Shown here: in pieces, positions 15,939 through 27,057 of the stretch | Layout of the letters: each line of letters begins with the position of its first letter | Numbering within the stretch: position 1 is the first letter of the stretch | DNA from: an uncultured Bacteroidales bacterium | GTDB taxonomy: Bacteria > Bacteroidota > Bacteroidia > Bacteroidales > P3 | Reading direction: 5' to 3' | Length of the DNA: 60,315 bases | NCBI GenBank assembly: GCA_905233475.1 | Contig: CAJOEN010000015.1 | Location: 1-60,315, forward strand | The notes under the pieces: model-generated | The model's input: the letters and a program-made list of their open reading frames with translations, nothing else | Told to the model about the DNA's origin: nothing | The model's database searches: none | Position numbers and translations under genes: made by a program

Positions 15939-18017
15939 ATGGCCGACCTTAAATACACAAGAAACATTGGCATTATGGCTCACATCGACGCCGGTAAGAC
16001 TACCACTACCGAGCGTATCTTGTACTATACAGGCAAAAACTATAAGATTGGCGAAACCCACGACGGCTCCGCCACTATGGACTGGATGGAACAAGAACAG
16101 GAGAGAGGCATAACCATAACATCGGCGGCCACAACAGTATTTTGGAACTACAAAGGCGAAGAATATAAATTCAATATAATAGACACTCCGGGTCATGTGG
16201 ATTTCACCGTTGAGGTGGAACGCTCGCTTAGGGTGCTCGACGGTGCCATAGCCATTTTCTGCGCTGTGGGCGGCGTAGAGCCGCAATCCGAAACCGTTTG
16301 GCGCCAAGCCGACAAGTACCAAGTGCCGCGAATCGCTTTTGTAAACAAGATGGACCGCGCCGGTGCCGATTTCTTCTCTGTAGTCAATCAGATAAAGGAG
16401 AAACTAGGTACCAATCCTATACCGCTGGAAATACCCATAGGACAGGAAGACCTTTTCAAAGGTGTGGTTGATCTCATATCCAACAAAGCTCTGATTTGGG
16501 ACGACGCATCCAACGGCTCGAAATTTTTCGAAGTGGATATGCCCGAAGACCTGAAGGATACAGTTGCCGAATACCGCCAGAAACTCATCGAAGGCGTAGC
16601 CGAGGAAAATGATGAGTTGATGGCGAAATTTTTCGACGACCCCGACTCCATCACCGAAGACGAAATGCGTGCCGAAATACGCAAAGCCACCCTCGCGCGT
16701 AAGATAACTCCCGTGCTATGTGGTGCTTCGTTCAAAAACAAAGGCATTCAGTCGCTGCTCGACGCAGTTTCGGCATACCTGCCCAGCCCGCTCGACGTAA
16801 ACGAAATACAGGGTGTAAATCCAAAAACGGAGCAAGAGGAAACCCGCAAAATCGATGCCAAAGCCCCATTTTCGGCTCTCGCCTTCAAAATAGCCACCGA
16901 CCCCTATGTGGGACGTATATGCTTCTTCCGTGTATATTCCGGTTCTCTTGAATCGGGTTCGTATGTTTACAACGCGTCCACAGGCAAAAAGGAGCGCATC
17001 TCGCGTATAATGCAGATGCACGCCAACAAACAAAATCCTTTGGACAGGATAGAAGCTGGCGACATAGGCGCAGCCGTGGGATTTAAGGAGATAAAAACAG
17101 GTAATACCCTCTGCGATGAGAAACACCCCATCATACTCGAATCGATGAGGTTCCCCGAACCGGTTATAGGTATTGCTATCGAGCCCAAGACACAGGCCGA
17201 CATCGACAAGATGAACAACGCCCTTATGAAACTTGTGGAAGAAGACCCGACACTCGTTGTAGAAAGCGACGAAACATCGGGACAAACCATTCTTCGCGGT
17301 ATGGGCGAACTTCACCTCGATATTATAATTGACCGCATGCGTCGCGAATTTGGCATAGAAGTAAACCAAGGTGCGCCGCAGGTAGCATACAAAGAAACGA
17401 TAACGCAAGCTGTACAGCACCGCGAGGTATACAAGAAACAGACTGGCGGTAAGGGAAAATTCGCCGACATTATCTTCGAAATATCGCCGGCCGACGACGG
17501 CGTGAAAGGACTTCAGTTCATCAACGACGTGAAAGGCGGCAATATTCCCAAAGAATTTATGCCGGCCATCGAAAAAGGTTTCCGTATCGCCATGCAGAAC
17601 GGCGTTTTGGGCGGTTTCCCGATGGAAAGCCTCAAAGTCCGCATAATAGACGGCTCGTTCCATCCAGTGGATTCCGACGCGCTGTCGTTCGAACTTTGTG
17701 CACAGATAGGATTCAAGGAAGCCTGCCGCAAAGCAGCGCCGGTATTGCTCGAACCAATAATGAAACTCGAGGTGATAACCCCCGACGCCTACCTCGGCGA
17801 CGTAACCGGCGACCTAAACCGTCGCCGCGGAGTACTCGAAAACGTTGTGGCCAAAGTAGGTGCGCAGGCAATACACGCCAGAGTGCCTCTACAGCAGATG
17901 TTCGGCTACGTAACAACCTTGCGTACAATAACGTCGGGTCGCGCTAATTCGTCGATGGAATTTTCCAACTATGCTGAACTTCCAAAAGAGATTACGGAAA
18001 CAATATTGAAAAAATAA
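15939..18017 (+). CDS. fusA: Elongation factor G
   Basis: The 692-residue translocation GTPase shows every G motif: [10 protein letters not shown] (P loop), the switch I region [20 protein letters not shown], and NKMDRAG. Domains II to V follow in the normal order, with [16 protein letters not shown] in domain III and [14 protein letters not shown] [11 protein letters not shown] in domain V. Its place inside str, after rpsG, argues for the canonical translocase rather than a paralogue such as EF-G2. rpsJ starts 28 bp downstream. Confidence 0.98.
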   Translation: MADLKYTRNIGIMAHIDAGKTTTTERILYYTGKNYKIGETHDGSATMDWMEQEQERGITITSAATTVFWNYKGEEYKFNIIDTPGHVDFTVEVERSLRVLDGAIAIFCAVGGVEPQSETVWRQADKYQVPRIAFVNKMDRAGADFFSVVNQIKEKLGTNPIPLEIPIGQEDLFKGVVDLISNKALIWDDASNGSKFFEVDMPEDLKDTVAEYRQKLIEGVAEENDELMAKFFDDPDSITEDEMRAEIRKATLARKITPVLCGASFKNKGIQSLLDAVSAYLPSPLDVNEIQGVNPKTEQEETRKIDAKAPFSALAFKIATDPYVGRICFFRVYSGSLESGSYVYNASTGKKERISRIMQMHANKQNPLDRIEAGDIGAAVGFKEIKTGNTLCDEKHPIILESMRFPEPVIGIAIEPKTQADIDKMNNALMKLVEEDPTLVVESDETSGQTILRGMGELHLDIIIDRMRREFGIEVNQGAPQVAYKETITQAVQHREVYKKQTGGKGKFADIIFEISPADDGVKGLQFINDVKGGNIPKEFMPAIEKGFRIAMQNGVLGGFPMESLKVRIIDGSFHPVDSDALSFELCAQIGFKEACRKAAPVLLEPIMKLEVITPDAYLGDVTGDLNRRRGVLENVVAKVGAQAIHARVPLQQMFGYVTTLRTITSGRANSSMEFSNYAELPKEITETILKK

Positions 18018-18045
18018 TAATAACGATTTATAAATCAAAAAAAAC

Positions 18046-18351
18046 GTGAACCAAAGAATCAGAATCAAATTGAAATCTTACGATCACAACTTGGTGGACA
18101 AATCAACCGAGAAAATCGTAAAAACCGTTAGAATGACGGGTGCCGTTGTCAATGGTCCTATACCACTGCCGACCAACAAGAAGATTTTTACAGTGAACCG
18201 TTCGACTTTCGTCAACAAGAAATCGAGGGAACAGTTCGAGCTCAGCTCGTACAAACGACTGATGGACATCTACAGTTCGTCATCGAAAACCATCGACGCA
18301 CTTATGAAACTTGAGTTGCCGAGCGGCGTGGAAGTGGAAATCAAGGTCTGA
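18046..18351 (+). CDS. rpsJ: 30S ribosomal protein S10
   Basis: The 101-residue S10 begins at a GTG codon with [17 protein letters not shown], the standard S10 start, and contains [17 protein letters not shown]. It sits in the 30S head and, as NusE, also serves transcription antitermination. It is the first gene of the S10 part and is joined to fusA, with 80 bp before rplC, the longest gap in this stretch. Confidence 0.97.
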   Translation: MNQRIRIKLKSYDHNLVDKSTEKIVKTVRMTGAVVNGPIPLPTNKKIFTVNRSTFVNKKSREQFELSSYKRLMDIYSSSSKTIDALMKLELPSGVEVEIKV

Positions 18352-18431
18352 AGACGGTAAAAAAAGAAAAACGTCAGTTGAGGTTTGGAAAAACATGCTG
18401 ACACAAAACAAACAAAGTAAAAAAACAAGAA

Positions 18432-19061
18432 ATGTCAGGATTATTAGGAAAAAAAATTGGAATGACCAGCCTGTTCGATGCCTCCGGAAAACAAATTCCG
18501 TGCACAGTGATTGAGGCAGGTCCTTGTGTGGTAACACAAGTAAAGACATTGGAAAAAGACGGCTACGAAGCCATACAGTTGGCTTTCGGCGAAAAAAAGG
18601 AAAGCCACACAACAAAACCCATGAGAGGCCACTTCGCAAAAGCGAACACGACCCCCAAACGCTATTTGGCCGAATTTACACGTTTCGAGGAAGGCCACAA
18701 GAAAAAATTTGGTGAAACCCTCGATGTAACAGTGTTTGAAGAAGGCGAATATCTGGACATAGTGGGAACATCCAAAGGAAAAGGTTTCCAGGGCGTTGTG
18801 AAACGTCACGGATTTAGCGGTGTAGGCGACAAGACACACGGCCAGCACGACCGTCTGAGAGCCCCCGGTTCGGTGGGAGCATCGTCGTACCCCTCACGTC
18901 TGTTCAAAGGTCTGCGTATGGCCGGACAAACCGGTAACAAACGCGTCAAGGTGCAAAACCTTCAGATAGTGAAGATTTTCCCCGAAAAGAATTTATTGAT
19001 AGTAAAAGGATCAGTACCCGGAGCTAAAGGTTCAATTTTAAAATTAGAGAGATGGAGCTAA
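18432..19061 (+). CDS. rplC: 50S ribosomal protein L3
   Basis: The 209-residue early-assembly 23S binder starts [16 protein letters not shown] and contains the conserved [18 protein letters not shown] loop that reaches the peptidyl-transferase centre. The Gln in THGQ is the position methylated by PrmB in some bacteria. Its last 10 bp overlap the start of rplD, which suggests translational coupling. Confidence 0.98.
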   Translation: MSGLLGKKIGMTSLFDASGKQIPCTVIEAGPCVVTQVKTLEKDGYEAIQLAFGEKKESHTTKPMRGHFAKANTTPKRYLAEFTRFEEGHKKKFGETLDVTVFEEGEYLDIVGTSKGKGFQGVVKRHGFSGVGDKTHGQHDRLRAPGSVGASSYPSRLFKGLRMAGQTGNKRVKVQNLQIVKIFPEKNLLIVKGSVPGAKGSILKLERWS

Positions 19062-19684
19062 AAGTATATAACATAAACGGAAGCGAAACAGGTAGAACAA
19101 TCACTTTGGACGATTCTATCTTCGCAATAGAACCCAACGACCACGCCATATATTTGGACTGCAAACAGTACTTGGCTGATCAGCGTCAGGGTACACATAA
19201 ATCTAAGGAAAGAAGCGAAATAAGCGGTTCCACCCGCAAACTCGGACGCCAGAAAGGCGGCGGCGGAGCACGTCGCGGCGACATCAACTCGCCGGTGCTC
19301 GTAGGCGGAGCAAGAGTTTTCGGTCCCAAACCGAGAGACTACCGTTTCAAACTGAACGTAAAGGTGAAACGCCTTGCACGCCGTTCGGCATTAAGCTACA
19401 AAGTTTCCGAAAACGCACTGACGGTTATCGAAGACTTCACAATGGAAGCTCCGAAGACCAAAAAAATGGTGGAAATTGTTAATAATTTGAAAGTTGCAGA
19501 AAAAAAATCACTTTTTGTTTTTGCAGAACCAAATAATTTCGTATCTTTGTCAGCCCGTAACATACCCAACGTAAAGATTGCAAAAAGTTCAGACTTAAAT
19601 ACTTATGGTATTATGGAATGTGCAAATCTGATTGTTTCGGAGAGTGCTGTTGCGGAAATTGCCCGTATATTGGCAGTGAAATAA
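19052..19684 (+). CDS. rplD: 50S ribosomal protein L4
   Basis: The 210-residue L4 lines the peptide exit tunnel. The long loop [18 protein letters not shown] is intact, and [15 protein letters not shown] and [11 protein letters not shown] follow. In E. coli L4 represses the S10 operon; no sign of that leader is seen here. The start overlaps rplC by 10 bp. A promoter-like TTTG-N18-TATCTTTG lies inside its 3' part at 19520-19549. Confidence 0.98.
   Translation: MELKVYNINGSETGRTITLDDSIFAIEPNDHAIYLDCKQYLADQRQGTHKSKERSEISGSTRKLGRQKGGGGARRGDINSPVLVGGARVFGPKPRDYRFKLNVKVKRLARRSALSYKVSENALTVIEDFTMEAPKTKKMVEIVNNLKVAEKKSLFVFAEPNNFVSLSARNIPNVKIAKSSDLNTYGIMECANLIVSESAVAEIARILAVK
19520..19549 (+). promoter_or_regulatory. 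Promoter-like sequence inside rplD
   Basis: TTTG at 19520-19523, an 18-nt spacer and TATCTTTG at 19542-19549 match the Bacteroidetes consensus. It could feed rplW onward. The -7 bases encode VSLS in a conserved part of L4, so codon constraint may explain the match. Confidence 0.3.
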
Positions 19685-19716
19685 AAAAAATTGTGAACAA
19701 AAAAACTTAAAACACG

Positions 19717-20010
19717 ATGGAAGTTATAGTAAGACCGCTGATAAGTGAGAAAATGACAAAAATAACGGAGAAATTTTCAAACCGTTGCGGATTTGTCGTT
19801 GATAAACGGGCGAATAAAATACAGATAAAAAATGCTGTAGAAGCATTGTACAACGTTAAAGTTGTTGATGTAAATACAATGAACTACAGTGGAAAAGTAA
19901 AATCGCGCTACACCAAAGCCGGATTTATAACGGGCAAGAAACCCGCGTTTAAAAAGGCAGTGGTAACGCTCAAAGAAGGAAACACAATAGATTTTTATAG
20001 CAATATTTAA
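19717..20010 (+). CDS. rplW: 50S ribosomal protein L23
   Basis: The 97-residue L23 sits at the tunnel exit and is the docking site for trigger factor and SRP. It begins [15 protein letters not shown] and contains [16 protein letters not shown] and [14 protein letters not shown]. It starts 32 bp after rplD and is 8 bp before rplB. The gene is more AT-rich than its neighbours at the 5' end. Confidence 0.97.
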   Translation: MEVIVRPLISEKMTKITEKFSNRCGFVVDKRANKIQIKNAVEALYNVKVVDVNTMNYSGKVKSRYTKAGFITGKKPAFKKAVVTLKEGNTIDFYSNI

Positions 20011-20018
20011 GAAGAGAG

Positions 20019-20843
20019 ATGGCTTTAAAAAAATTAAAACCGACAACACCGGGACAACGCCATAAAGTAGTTGTTACATTTGATGACATAACAGCATCAA
20101 AACCCGAAAAGAGCTTAGTCTTTGGCTATCGTAAATCAGGTGGTAGAAACAACCAAGGTAAGATGACCATGCGCTATATCGGCGGCGGTCACAAGAAAAA
20201 ATATCGTATCATCGACTTCAAAAGAGACAAAGATTCGATACCTGCAGTAGTAAAAACCATTGAATACGATCCCAACAGAACATCCCGCATAGCACTTGTG
20301 TTCTATGCCGACGGAGAAAAACGCTACATCGTTGCCCCTCAAGGACTTAAAGTCGGTCAGACAATTTTGTCAGGTAGCGGAGTTGCCCCGGAAATAGGCA
20401 ACACATTGCCATTAGGAGAAATACCTTTTGGAACACTGATACATAATATAGAGTTGCGTCCGGGCCAAGGAGCTAAAATGGTTAGAAGTGCCGGAGCATA
20501 CGCCCAATTGATGTCGAGAGACGGAAAATATGCGGCCATAAAAATGCCGTCGGGCGAGATGCGTCTCATACTTCAGACATGCAGAGCTACTGTAGGCATA
20601 GTGTCCAACACCGAACACAACCTCGAAGTGTCAGGAAAAGCCGGTCGAAGCAGATGGCTGGGACGCCGTCCGCGTACACGTGGCGTAGTGATGAACCCTG
20701 TGGATCACCCGATGGGTGGTGGTGAAGGCCGTCAAGCCGGCGGACACCCACGCTCGCGTAAGGGTATACCCGCCAAGGGCTACAAGACTCGCGCTCCGAA
20801 AAAACAATCGACCAAGTACATAATAGAAAGAAGAAAGAAGTAA
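20019..20843 (+). CDS. rplB: 50S ribosomal protein L2
   Basis: The 274-residue L2 is needed for subunit joining and peptidyl transfer. It starts [17 protein letters not shown] and carries the highly conserved [16 protein letters not shown] loop with its essential His, then [16 protein letters not shown]. The length and every conserved block are normal. It starts 8 bp after rplW. Confidence 0.98.
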   Translation: MALKKLKPTTPGQRHKVVVTFDDITASKPEKSLVFGYRKSGGRNNQGKMTMRYIGGGHKKKYRIIDFKRDKDSIPAVVKTIEYDPNRTSRIALVFYADGEKRYIVAPQGLKVGQTILSGSGVAPEIGNTLPLGEIPFGTLIHNIELRPGQGAKMVRSAGAYAQLMSRDGKYAAIKMPSGEMRLILQTCRATVGIVSNTEHNLEVSGKAGRSRWLGRRPRTRGVVMNPVDHPMGGGEGRQAGGHPRSRKGIPAKGYKTRAPKKQSTKYIIERRKK

Positions 20844-20865
20844 CAACGATTAAAAACAGAAAGAG

Positions 20866-21144
20866 ATGAGTCGTTCATTAAAAAAAGGTCCGTACATATT
20901 CCACAAATTGGAAAAAAGAGTGGTGGAGGCAGCCCAATCGAACAAAAAAGTGACCATCAAAACATGGTCGAGAGCTTCGATGATATCCCCAGATTTCGTA
21001 GGACAAACAATAGCTGTTCATAACGGCAACAAATTCATACCCGTATATGTAACCGAAAATATGGTAGGACACAAATTGGGTGAGTTTGCCCCCACACGAA
21101 TTTTCCGCGGACATGCAGGACAAAAAGATAAAGGAAACAAATAA
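20866..21144 (+). CDS. rpsS: 30S ribosomal protein S19
   Basis: The 92-residue S19 of the 30S head forms a dimer with S13 near the A site. It starts [18 protein letters not shown] and contains [16 protein letters not shown] and [17 protein letters not shown]. The lysine-rich tail ends QKDKGNK. Gaps to rplB and rplV are 22 and 11 bp. Confidence 0.98.
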   Translation: MSRSLKKGPYIFHKLEKRVVEAAQSNKKVTIKTWSRASMISPDFVGQTIAVHNGNKFIPVYVTENMVGHKLGEFAPTRIFRGHAGQKDKGNK

Positions 21145-21155
21145 AACTCGCAGAA

Positions 21156-21605
21156 ATGGGACAAAGAAAACGCAATAGTGCCGAAGCACGCAAGGAAGCC
21201 AAGAAAACCGTTTACATGGCGAAACTGATGAATAATCCCACATCGCCCCGCAAAACGAGACTTGTGGCCGATATGATAAGAGGTCTTAATGTGGACAAAG
21301 CCCTCGGAATACTGCAATACTGCCCAAGGGAATCCGCACCTAAAATGCGCAAGCTCCTCCTGTCGGCAATATCCAACTGGCAGTACAAAAACGAAGGCCA
21401 GCGCATAGAAGACAATCAGCTTTATATCAAATACATAACTGTTGATGGCGGACGCTCGATGAAACGCCTCCGCACAGCACCGCAGGGAAGAGGTTACAGA
21501 ATAAGAAAACGTTCCAACCACATCACTATGGTGCTTGGCAACAGAGTGGAAGAAAAAGCTCAAAAAGAAGTTGAAACTACTCAAGAAGTAGAAGAACAAA
21601 AATAG
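21156..21605 (+). CDS. rplV: 50S ribosomal protein L22
   Basis: The 149-residue L22 lines the exit tunnel with its beta-hairpin, visible as YITVDGGRSMKRLRTAPQGR followed by GYRIRKRSNHITMVLG. After the core it carries an extra acidic tail of about 20 residues (EEKAQKEVETTQEVEEQK), making it longer than the 110-residue E. coli protein. Such tails are common in this phylum and are probably disordered. Confidence 0.98.
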   Translation: MGQRKRNSAEARKEAKKTVYMAKLMNNPTSPRKTRLVADMIRGLNVDKALGILQYCPRESAPKMRKLLLSAISNWQYKNEGQRIEDNQLYIKYITVDGGRSMKRLRTAPQGRGYRIRKRSNHITMVLGNRVEEKAQKEVETTQEVEEQK

Positions 21606-21626
21606 TAAAAACAAAGAGAATAAAGA

Positions 21627-22367
21627 ATGGGACAGAAAACTAACCCAATAGGAAACAGATTAGGAATCATAAGAGGATGGGATTCCAATTGGTATGGTGG
21701 CAGAAAGTTCGGACAAAAACTTGTAGAGGATAACAAAATCCGTAAATACCTGAGTGTCCGCCTTGCAAAAGCCAGCGTGTCAAAAATATACATCGAGAGG
21801 ACTTTGAAACTCCTTACGGTCACCATCAACTCAGCAAGACCGGGTCTGGTTATCGGACGCAACGGTAGCGATGTTGACATCCTTAAGGAAGAATTGAAGA
21901 AACTCACAGGCAAAGATGTGCAGATAAACGTCTATGAGGTGAAACGCCCCGAAACCGACGCCGTTCTGGTAGCCCAGAACATAGCCCGTCAGATAGAAGG
22001 CCGCGTTCAGTACCGCAAAGCCGTTAAAACTGCCATAGCCTCCACAATGCGAGTAGGAGCCGAAGGCATAAAAGTCTCCATCTCCGGACGTATAGGAGGT
22101 GCCGAAATAGCACGTACCGAACACTACAAAGAAGGAAGAACCCCCCTGCATACCTTGCGTGCCGATATAGACTACTCGCAAGCAGAGGCACACACCACCT
22201 ACGGACGCATAGGCGTAAAGGTGTGGATATGCCGTGGCATAATATACGGTAAACAGGAATTGGTTCCCTCCACAGTGGGCGGCCAAACCAGAGAAAGACG
22301 CAGCGGCGGCGCACGCCCGTCGGCACCCAACACACGCGCCAGAAGAAGTAGAAATAACAAAGGTTAA
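21627..22367 (+). CDS. rpsC: 30S ribosomal protein S3
   Basis: The 246-residue S3 of the 30S head lines the mRNA entry and helps unwind mRNA. It starts [17 protein letters not shown] and contains a KH domain ([18 protein letters not shown] region, here with ARPGLVIG), and the [16 protein letters not shown] core. The tail is Arg/Ser/Gly-rich, ending [10 protein letters not shown]. It lies 24 bp before rplP. Confidence 0.98.
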   Translation: MGQKTNPIGNRLGIIRGWDSNWYGGRKFGQKLVEDNKIRKYLSVRLAKASVSKIYIERTLKLLTVTINSARPGLVIGRNGSDVDILKEELKKLTGKDVQINVYEVKRPETDAVLVAQNIARQIEGRVQYRKAVKTAIASTMRVGAEGIKVSISGRIGGAEIARTEHYKEGRTPLHTLRADIDYSQAEAHTTYGRIGVKVWICRGIIYGKQELVPSTVGGQTRERRSGGARPSAPNTRARRSRNNKG

Positions 22368-22391
22368 AAATTTCAATAAAGAAAAGTAACA

Positions 22392-22817
22392 ATGTTACAG
22401 CCGAAAAAAACAAAATATAGGAAGCAGCAGAAAGGGAAAATAAAAGGAAACGCCCACAGAGGTTACGAACTTTCCTTCGGTACTTTCGGTATCAAATCCC
22501 TTGAGACGTGTTTTATCACGGGAAGACAAATAGAGGCTGCACGTCAAGCGGTAACCCGTCACATGAAACGTGAAGGTCAGATATGGATACGCATTTTCCC
22601 CGACAAACCCATCACCAAAAAACCTAACGAGGTTCGTATGGGTAAAGGTAAGGGAGCACCCGAATACTTCGTGGCAAGAGTAATGCCCGGAACAATACTG
22701 TTCGAGGCCGAAGGCGTGCCGATGGAAGTGGCAAAGGAAGCACTCCGACTGGCCGCACAGAAACTGCCCATCACAACAAAATTCGTAGTGAAACGGGATT
22801 ACGTGGAAGAATCTTAA
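22392..22817 (+). CDS. rplP: 50S ribosomal protein L16
   Basis: The 141-residue L16 helps position the A-site tRNA. It begins [19 protein letters not shown] and carries the [19 protein letters not shown] loop whose Arg is hydroxylated in other bacteria. The C-terminus [14 protein letters not shown] is typical. rpmC follows after 12 bp. Confidence 0.98.
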   Translation: MLQPKKTKYRKQQKGKIKGNAHRGYELSFGTFGIKSLETCFITGRQIEAARQAVTRHMKREGQIWIRIFPDKPITKKPNEVRMGKGKGAPEYFVARVMPGTILFEAEGVPMEVAKEALRLAAQKLPITTKFVVKRDYVEES

Positions 22818-22829
22818 AAATAAGAAGAG

Positions 22830-23036
22830 ATGAAAAACAAATTAGTATTGAAAGAGCTTTCTACAGCCGAAATAAAGGAAAAATTGGACGTTGAGCGCGA
22901 TATGCTTCTGAAAATGAAACTCAACCACGCAGTATCGCCCATAGAAAATCCCAATAAAATAAAAGAAAGTAGAAAAACTATAGCACGTTGCCTCACCGAA
23001 CTTCGCCGTCGCGAAATAGAGGAATCGGCCAAATAG
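22830..23036 (+). CDS. rpmC: 50S ribosomal protein L29
   Basis: The 68-residue two-helix protein lies near the tunnel exit beside L23. The pattern KELSTAEIKEKLDVERDMLL followed by KIKESRKTIARCLTELRRRE is diagnostic. It lies between rplP and rpsQ with gaps of 12 and 21 bp. Confidence 0.96.
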   Translation: MKNKLVLKELSTAEIKEKLDVERDMLLKMKLNHAVSPIENPNKIKESRKTIARCLTELRRREIEESAK

Positions 23037-23057
23037 TAAAAAATCAGAATCAGAGAA

Positions 23058-23312
23058 ATGGAAAGAAATTTAAGAAAAGAAAGAATCGGAACCGTTGTAA
23101 GCAACAAAATGGACAAATCCATTGTGGTGCTTGTTGAACGCAAGGTGAAACACCCCAAGTACGGTAAATTCGTCAAAAAAAGCACCAAGTTCATGGCTCA
23201 CGACGAGAAAAACGAATGCAACATTGGAGATTCTGTTAGAATAATGGAGACACGTCCGTTGAGCAAGAACAAATGCTGGAGATTAGTTGAAATAATAGAA
23301 AGAGCTAAATAG
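23058..23312 (+). CDS. rpsQ: 30S ribosomal protein S17
   Basis: The 84-residue OB-fold protein binds the 16S 5' domain. It reads [19 protein letters not shown], then [20 protein letters not shown] and the [17 protein letters not shown] end. The rplN start is only 2 bp downstream of its stop, so the pair is probably translationally coupled. Confidence 0.97.
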   Translation: MERNLRKERIGTVVSNKMDKSIVVLVERKVKHPKYGKFVKKSTKFMAHDEKNECNIGDSVRIMETRPLSKNKCWRLVEIIERAK

Positions 23313-23314
23313 TT

Positions 23315-23683
23315 ATGATACAACAAGAAACAAGAATGACTGTCGCAGATAACAGCGGTGCGAGAAACGCATTGTGTATCAGAGTATTGGGAGGCACCAA
23401 GAAAAGATACGCCTCCGTGGGCGACAAAATAGTGGTGGCCATAAAAGACGCCATCCCATCGGGAAATATCAAAAAAGGAGCTGTTTCGAAAGCTGTTGTT
23501 GTACGCACAAAGAAAGAGGTACGCCGTCCCGACGGATCATATATCCGCTTCGACGACAACGCCTGCGTGCTGCTGACCGCCGCCGACGAATTGCGCGGAA
23601 CACGTATTTTCGGACCTGTGGCCCGCGAACTGCGCGAGAAACAATTTATGAAGATTGTGTCTTTGGCTCCCGAAGTTTTATAA
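23315..23683 (+). CDS. rplN: 50S ribosomal protein L14
   Basis: The 122-residue L14 binds 23S rRNA at the subunit interface and is the docking site for the silencing factor RsfS. It starts [18 protein letters not shown] and contains [18 protein letters not shown] and [19 protein letters not shown]. Length and sequence are typical. Confidence 0.98.
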   Translation: MIQQETRMTVADNSGARNALCIRVLGGTKKRYASVGDKIVVAIKDAIPSGNIKKGAVSKAVVVRTKKEVRRPDGSYIRFDDNACVLLTAADELRGTRIFGPVARELREKQFMKIVSLAPEVL

Positions 23684-23706
23684 ACATAAAAAACGTATAA
23701 GAAGAG

Positions 23707-24021
23707 ATGAAATTGCACGTTAAGAAAGGGGACACAGTAAAAGTTATAGCCGGCGACGACAAAGGCAAAACCGGCAAAGTGCTGAAAGTGTATCCCGACA
23801 AAAATCGCGCCATAGTGGAAGGGCGTAATATTATAAAGAAACATACAAAACCCAACGCCAAAAATACACAGGGCGGTATAGTAGAGATGGAAGCTCCTAT
23901 CCACATCTCCAACCTCATGGTGATGGAGAACAACGTTCCCACACGCATCGGCAGGAGAATAGACGAAAAAACAGGTAAATTAGTCCGTTATTCTAAAAAA
24001 TCAGGGGAGGTGATAAAGTAA
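23707..24021 (+). CDS. rplX: 50S ribosomal protein L24
   Basis: The 104-residue assembly initiator has a KOW motif: [20 protein letters not shown], followed by [18 protein letters not shown]. It ends one base before rplE, again suggesting coupled translation. Confidence 0.97.
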   Translation: MKLHVKKGDTVKVIAGDDKGKTGKVLKVYPDKNRAIVEGRNIIKKHTKPNAKNTQGGIVEMEAPIHISNLMVMENNVPTRIGRRIDEKTGKLVRYSKKSGEVIK

Positions 24022-24022
24022 T

Positions 24023-24580
24023 ATGGATTATCAAGTGACATTAAAAAAGAAATACAAGGAAGAAATTGTGCCTTCTTTGATGAAAGAGTACAGCTACAAG
24101 ACTGTTATGCAGGTACCCCGTCTGCTCAAGATAACCCTGAACCAAGGTTTGGGCAAGGCGGCCATCGCCGACAAAAAGGTTATAGACCAAGGAGTTGACG
24201 AGATGACTTTGATAGCCGGCCAGAAAGCCGTTGCAACCAAGTCAAAGAAAGACGTCTCCAACTTCAAACTGCGTCGCGGCATGCCCATAGGAGTACGTGT
24301 AACCCTTCGTGGCGACCGTATGTACGAGTTCCTCGAACGTCTGATAACAGCCTCCATTCCCCGCATAAGGGACTTCAGAGGCATCAACGACAAAGGTTTC
24401 GACGGGCGTGGAAACTACACATTCGGTATATCCGAACAGATAATATTCCCTGAAATCGACATCGACAAGATAGGCCGCATACAGGGAATGGACATAACTT
24501 TCGTAACATCGGCCCAGACCGACAAGGAAGCAATGTCGCTGTTGAAAGAATTTGGCTTACCATTCAAAAATCAAAAATAA
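24023..24580 (+). CDS. rplE: 50S ribosomal protein L5
   Basis: The 185-residue L5 of the central protuberance carries 5S rRNA and contacts P-site tRNA. Signatures are [32 protein letters not shown] and [20 protein letters not shown]. It sits one base after rplX and 6 bp before rpsN. Confidence 0.98.
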   Translation: MDYQVTLKKKYKEEIVPSLMKEYSYKTVMQVPRLLKITLNQGLGKAAIADKKVIDQGVDEMTLIAGQKAVATKSKKDVSNFKLRRGMPIGVRVTLRGDRMYEFLERLITASIPRIRDFRGINDKGFDGRGNYTFGISEQIIFPEIDIDKIGRIQGMDITFVTSAQTDKEAMSLLKEFGLPFKNQK

Positions 24581-24586
24581 TAAGAA

Positions 24587-24886
24587 ATGGCAAAAGAATC
24601 AATAAAAGCGAGAGAACGCAAAAGAGAAAAAATGGTTGCCCGCTATGCCGCCAAAAGAGCAGCACTGAAAGAGCAGGTACGCAAAGGCACCCCCGAAGAA
24701 GTTGAAGCAGCCGTGATAGCACTGCAGAAATTACCCAAAAACGCACTGCCCGTGCGCCTGCACAATCGCTGCCAACTTACAGGCCGCCCAAAAGGATACA
24801 TGCGCCAGTTCGGTATATCACGTATCAACTTCCGCGAAATGGCCATTTCGGGACTCATACCCGGCGTTAAAAAGGCAAGCTGGTAA
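24587..24886 (+). CDS. rpsN: 30S ribosomal protein S14 (zinc-free form)
   Basis: The 99-residue S14 is the long form. The C-terminal half reads [20 protein letters not shown], then [10 protein letters not shown]. The paired CxxC sites of the short zinc-binding type are missing, since only one Cys is present, so it does not bind zinc. It belongs to the 30S head and follows rplE by 6 bp, the normal spc position. Confidence 0.97.
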   Translation: MAKESIKARERKREKMVARYAAKRAALKEQVRKGTPEEVEAAVIALQKLPKNALPVRLHNRCQLTGRPKGYMRQFGISRINFREMAISGLIPGVKKASW

Positions 24887-24923
24887 AATAAAATAAGCGT
24901 TAAACATTAAAAAAATAGCAGAA

Positions 24924-25322
24924 ATGGCAACAGATCCAATTGCAGATTATTTGACTCGGATGAGAAATGCTATCATGGCAAAACACAGAGTCGTGGAAAT
25001 ACCCGCATCGAATTTGAAAAAGGAAATGACCAAGATATTGTTCGAAAAAGGCTATATTCTGAACTACAAATTCGACGAGGAGACCAAACACCAGACAATA
25101 AAGATAGCATTGAAATACCACCCCGTAACTAAAATGCCGGCAATATCCAACCTTACAAGAGTTAGTAGCCCGGGATTGAGAAAATATGTTGGCGTGGAAA
25201 AAATGCCCAGAGTGTTGAACGGATTAGGCATAGCAATAATATCCACATCCAAAGGCCTGATGACCGACAAGGAAGCCAGGAGCCTGAACGTTGGTGGCGA
25301 AGTTTTGTGTTACATAAGCTAA
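24924..25322 (+). CDS. rpsH: 30S ribosomal protein S8
   Basis: The 132-residue primary 16S binder of the platform reads [39 protein letters not shown] and the [13 protein letters not shown] end. In E. coli it represses the spc operon by binding mRNA at rplE; no equivalent was examined here. rplF follows after 28 bp. Confidence 0.98.
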   Translation: MATDPIADYLTRMRNAIMAKHRVVEIPASNLKKEMTKILFEKGYILNYKFDEETKHQTIKIALKYHPVTKMPAISNLTRVSSPGLRKYVGVEKMPRVLNGLGIAIISTSKGLMTDKEARSLNVGGEVLCYIS

Positions 25323-25350
25323 ATCCAAAAAAAAGAGGAGAAAATAAGAA

Positions 25351-25911
25351 ATGTCAAGAATAGGTAAATTACCGATAAAAATCGAGCAAGGAGTAGAAAT
25401 ATCCGTATCTCCCGAAAATGTTGTAACAGTAAAGGGACCAAAAGGCGAACTCTCGCAAAAGGTGGATCCCAGCATCAGCCTGTCGCTCGACAAGGAAAAC
25501 GGAGAATTGACACTGACACGTTCTTCGGACGACAAGGAACACAAAGCCAAACACGGTTTGTACCGCGCATTGGTGAACAATATGGTTACCGGTGTAACCA
25601 CAGGCTTCAAAGTCGTTCAGGAAGTCATAGGAGTGGGCTACAAAGTTCAGGCCGAAGGTCAGGTGTTGGAAATGGCGTTGGGATACTCCCACACTGTATT
25701 CTTCGAACTTCCCAAGGAGATAAAAGTTGAGACAATATCCGAAAAGGGAAAGAACCCGCTGATAATAATGACATCGGCAGACAAACAGCTGCTTGGTCAG
25801 GTGGCCGCCAAAATACGCTCGTTGCGTAAACCTGAACCCTACAAAGGAAAAGGTATAAGATTCCAAGGCGAGGTTATACGCAAGAAAGCAGGTAAAGCAG
25901 CCGCTAAATAA
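25351..25911 (+). CDS. rplF: 50S ribosomal protein L6
   Basis: The 186-residue protein lies near the factor-binding site. It starts [19 protein letters not shown] and has the two duplicated halves. The second holds [20 protein letters not shown] and [20 protein letters not shown]. The Lys/Ala tail KAGKAAAK is usual. rplR follows after 35 bp. Confidence 0.98.
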   Translation: MSRIGKLPIKIEQGVEISVSPENVVTVKGPKGELSQKVDPSISLSLDKENGELTLTRSSDDKEHKAKHGLYRALVNNMVTGVTTGFKVVQEVIGVGYKVQAEGQVLEMALGYSHTVFFELPKEIKVETISEKGKNPLIIMTSADKQLLGQVAAKIRSLRKPEPYKGKGIRFQGEVIRKKAGKAAAK

Positions 25912-25946
25912 CAATTAGTATAATAAACGAGAAAAAACACATACTA

Positions 25947-26300
25947 ATGGCAACAAAAAAAGACATAAGAAGAACAAAGATAAAATACAGAATTCGTCAT
26001 AAAGTGAGCGGAACGGAAGCAACCCCCCGCCTGACCGTGTTCAGAAGCAACAAGGAAATTTACGCACAGGTTGTAAATGACGAAAAAGGTGTTACACTCG
26101 TAGCCGCATCATCGCGCGAGAAGTCTTTCGAAAGACAAGGCACCAAAATCGAAATGGCAGCCAAGGTAGGCAAAACATTGGCCGAAAGAGCATTGGCAGC
26201 AGGAATCAATTCCGTAGTATTCGACCGTAACGGTTATCTGTACCACGGACGTGTAAAATCGTTGGCTGAAGCAGCCAGAGAAGGAGGATTAAAATTCTAA
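25947..26300 (+). CDS. rplR: 50S ribosomal protein L18
   Basis: The 117-residue 5S rRNA binder of the central protuberance has a basic N-terminus ([19 protein letters not shown]), the [13 protein letters not shown] strand and the end [19 protein letters not shown]. It is followed by rpsE after 6 bp. Confidence 0.97.
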   Translation: MATKKDIRRTKIKYRIRHKVSGTEATPRLTVFRSNKEIYAQVVNDEKGVTLVAASSREKSFERQGTKIEMAAKVGKTLAERALAAGINSVVFDRNGYLYHGRVKSLAEAAREGGLKF

Positions 26301-26306
26301 AAAGTT

Positions 26307-26825
26307 ATGGCAGAAGTAAATGTAAAAAGAGTTAAATCAAGCGAGATCGAATTAAAAGACCGTCTTGTTGCAATAAACAGAGTAACCAAGGTTACCAAAG
26401 GTGGTAGAACCTTCAGCTTCTCGGCCATCGTCGTTATCGGCGACGAAAACGGAGTGGTCGGCTATGGACTTGGTAAGGCTAAGGAAGTAACGGCTGCCGT
26501 ACAGAAAGGTGTTGATGATGCCAAGAAAAACCTCATCAAGGTTCCTGTGCTGAAAGGCACCATACCGCACGAACAGATAGGCAAGTACAGTGGAGCCAAA
26601 GTATTCCTCAAACCCGCCGCACCCGGTACCGGTGTTATAGCCGGTGGTGCTATGCGTGCCGTACTCGAGAGCGTGGGCGTTAAGGACGTGCTGGCAAAAT
26701 CCAAAGGCTCATCGAACCCCCACAGCGTGGTAAAGGCCACTATCAATGCACTGTTGCAGATGAAAGACCCCTATACAGTGGCTCAGTTGCGCGGCGTAAG
26801 CCTTGATAAAGTTTTCAACGGATAA
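26307..26825 (+). CDS. rpsE: 30S ribosomal protein S5
   Basis: The 172-residue S5 acts in decoding fidelity and mRNA entry. It contains [38 protein letters not shown] and the [19 protein letters not shown] segment. The N-terminal extension is short. rpmD, too small for routine gene calls, follows after 25 bp. Confidence 0.98.
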   Translation: MAEVNVKRVKSSEIELKDRLVAINRVTKVTKGGRTFSFSAIVVIGDENGVVGYGLGKAKEVTAAVQKGVDDAKKNLIKVPVLKGTIPHEQIGKYSGAKVFLKPAAPGTGVIAGGAMRAVLESVGVKDVLAKSKGSSNPHSVVKATINALLQMKDPYTVAQLRGVSLDKVFNG

Positions 26826-26850
26826 ATAACGACTAATTACATAGATTGAA

Positions 26851-27030
26851 ATGAAAACACTGAAAATAAAACAAGTAAGAAGCAAAATTGGTCGTCCTGC
26901 CCGCCAAAAAAGGACTTTGGAAGCACTGGGATTGAGAAAAATCAACCAAGAGAGAGAAGTTCAGGCTACTCCCGTAATACTTGGCATGATTGAAAAAGTG
27001 AAACACTTAATCACAGTGGAGGAAATTTAA
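26851..27030 (+). CDS. rpmD: 50S ribosomal protein L30
   Basis: The 59-residue L30 begins MKTLKIKQVRSKIGRPARQ, continues with TLEALGLRKINQEREV and ends KVKHLITVEEI. The position between rpsE and rplO is canonical. The start ATG at 26851 and the TAA at 27028-27030 are clear. Confidence 0.96.
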   Translation: MKTLKIKQVRSKIGRPARQKRTLEALGLRKINQEREVQATPVILGMIEKVKHLITVEEI

Positions 27031-27057
27031 GTAACATTGTAAATTTTTAGAAGAGAT

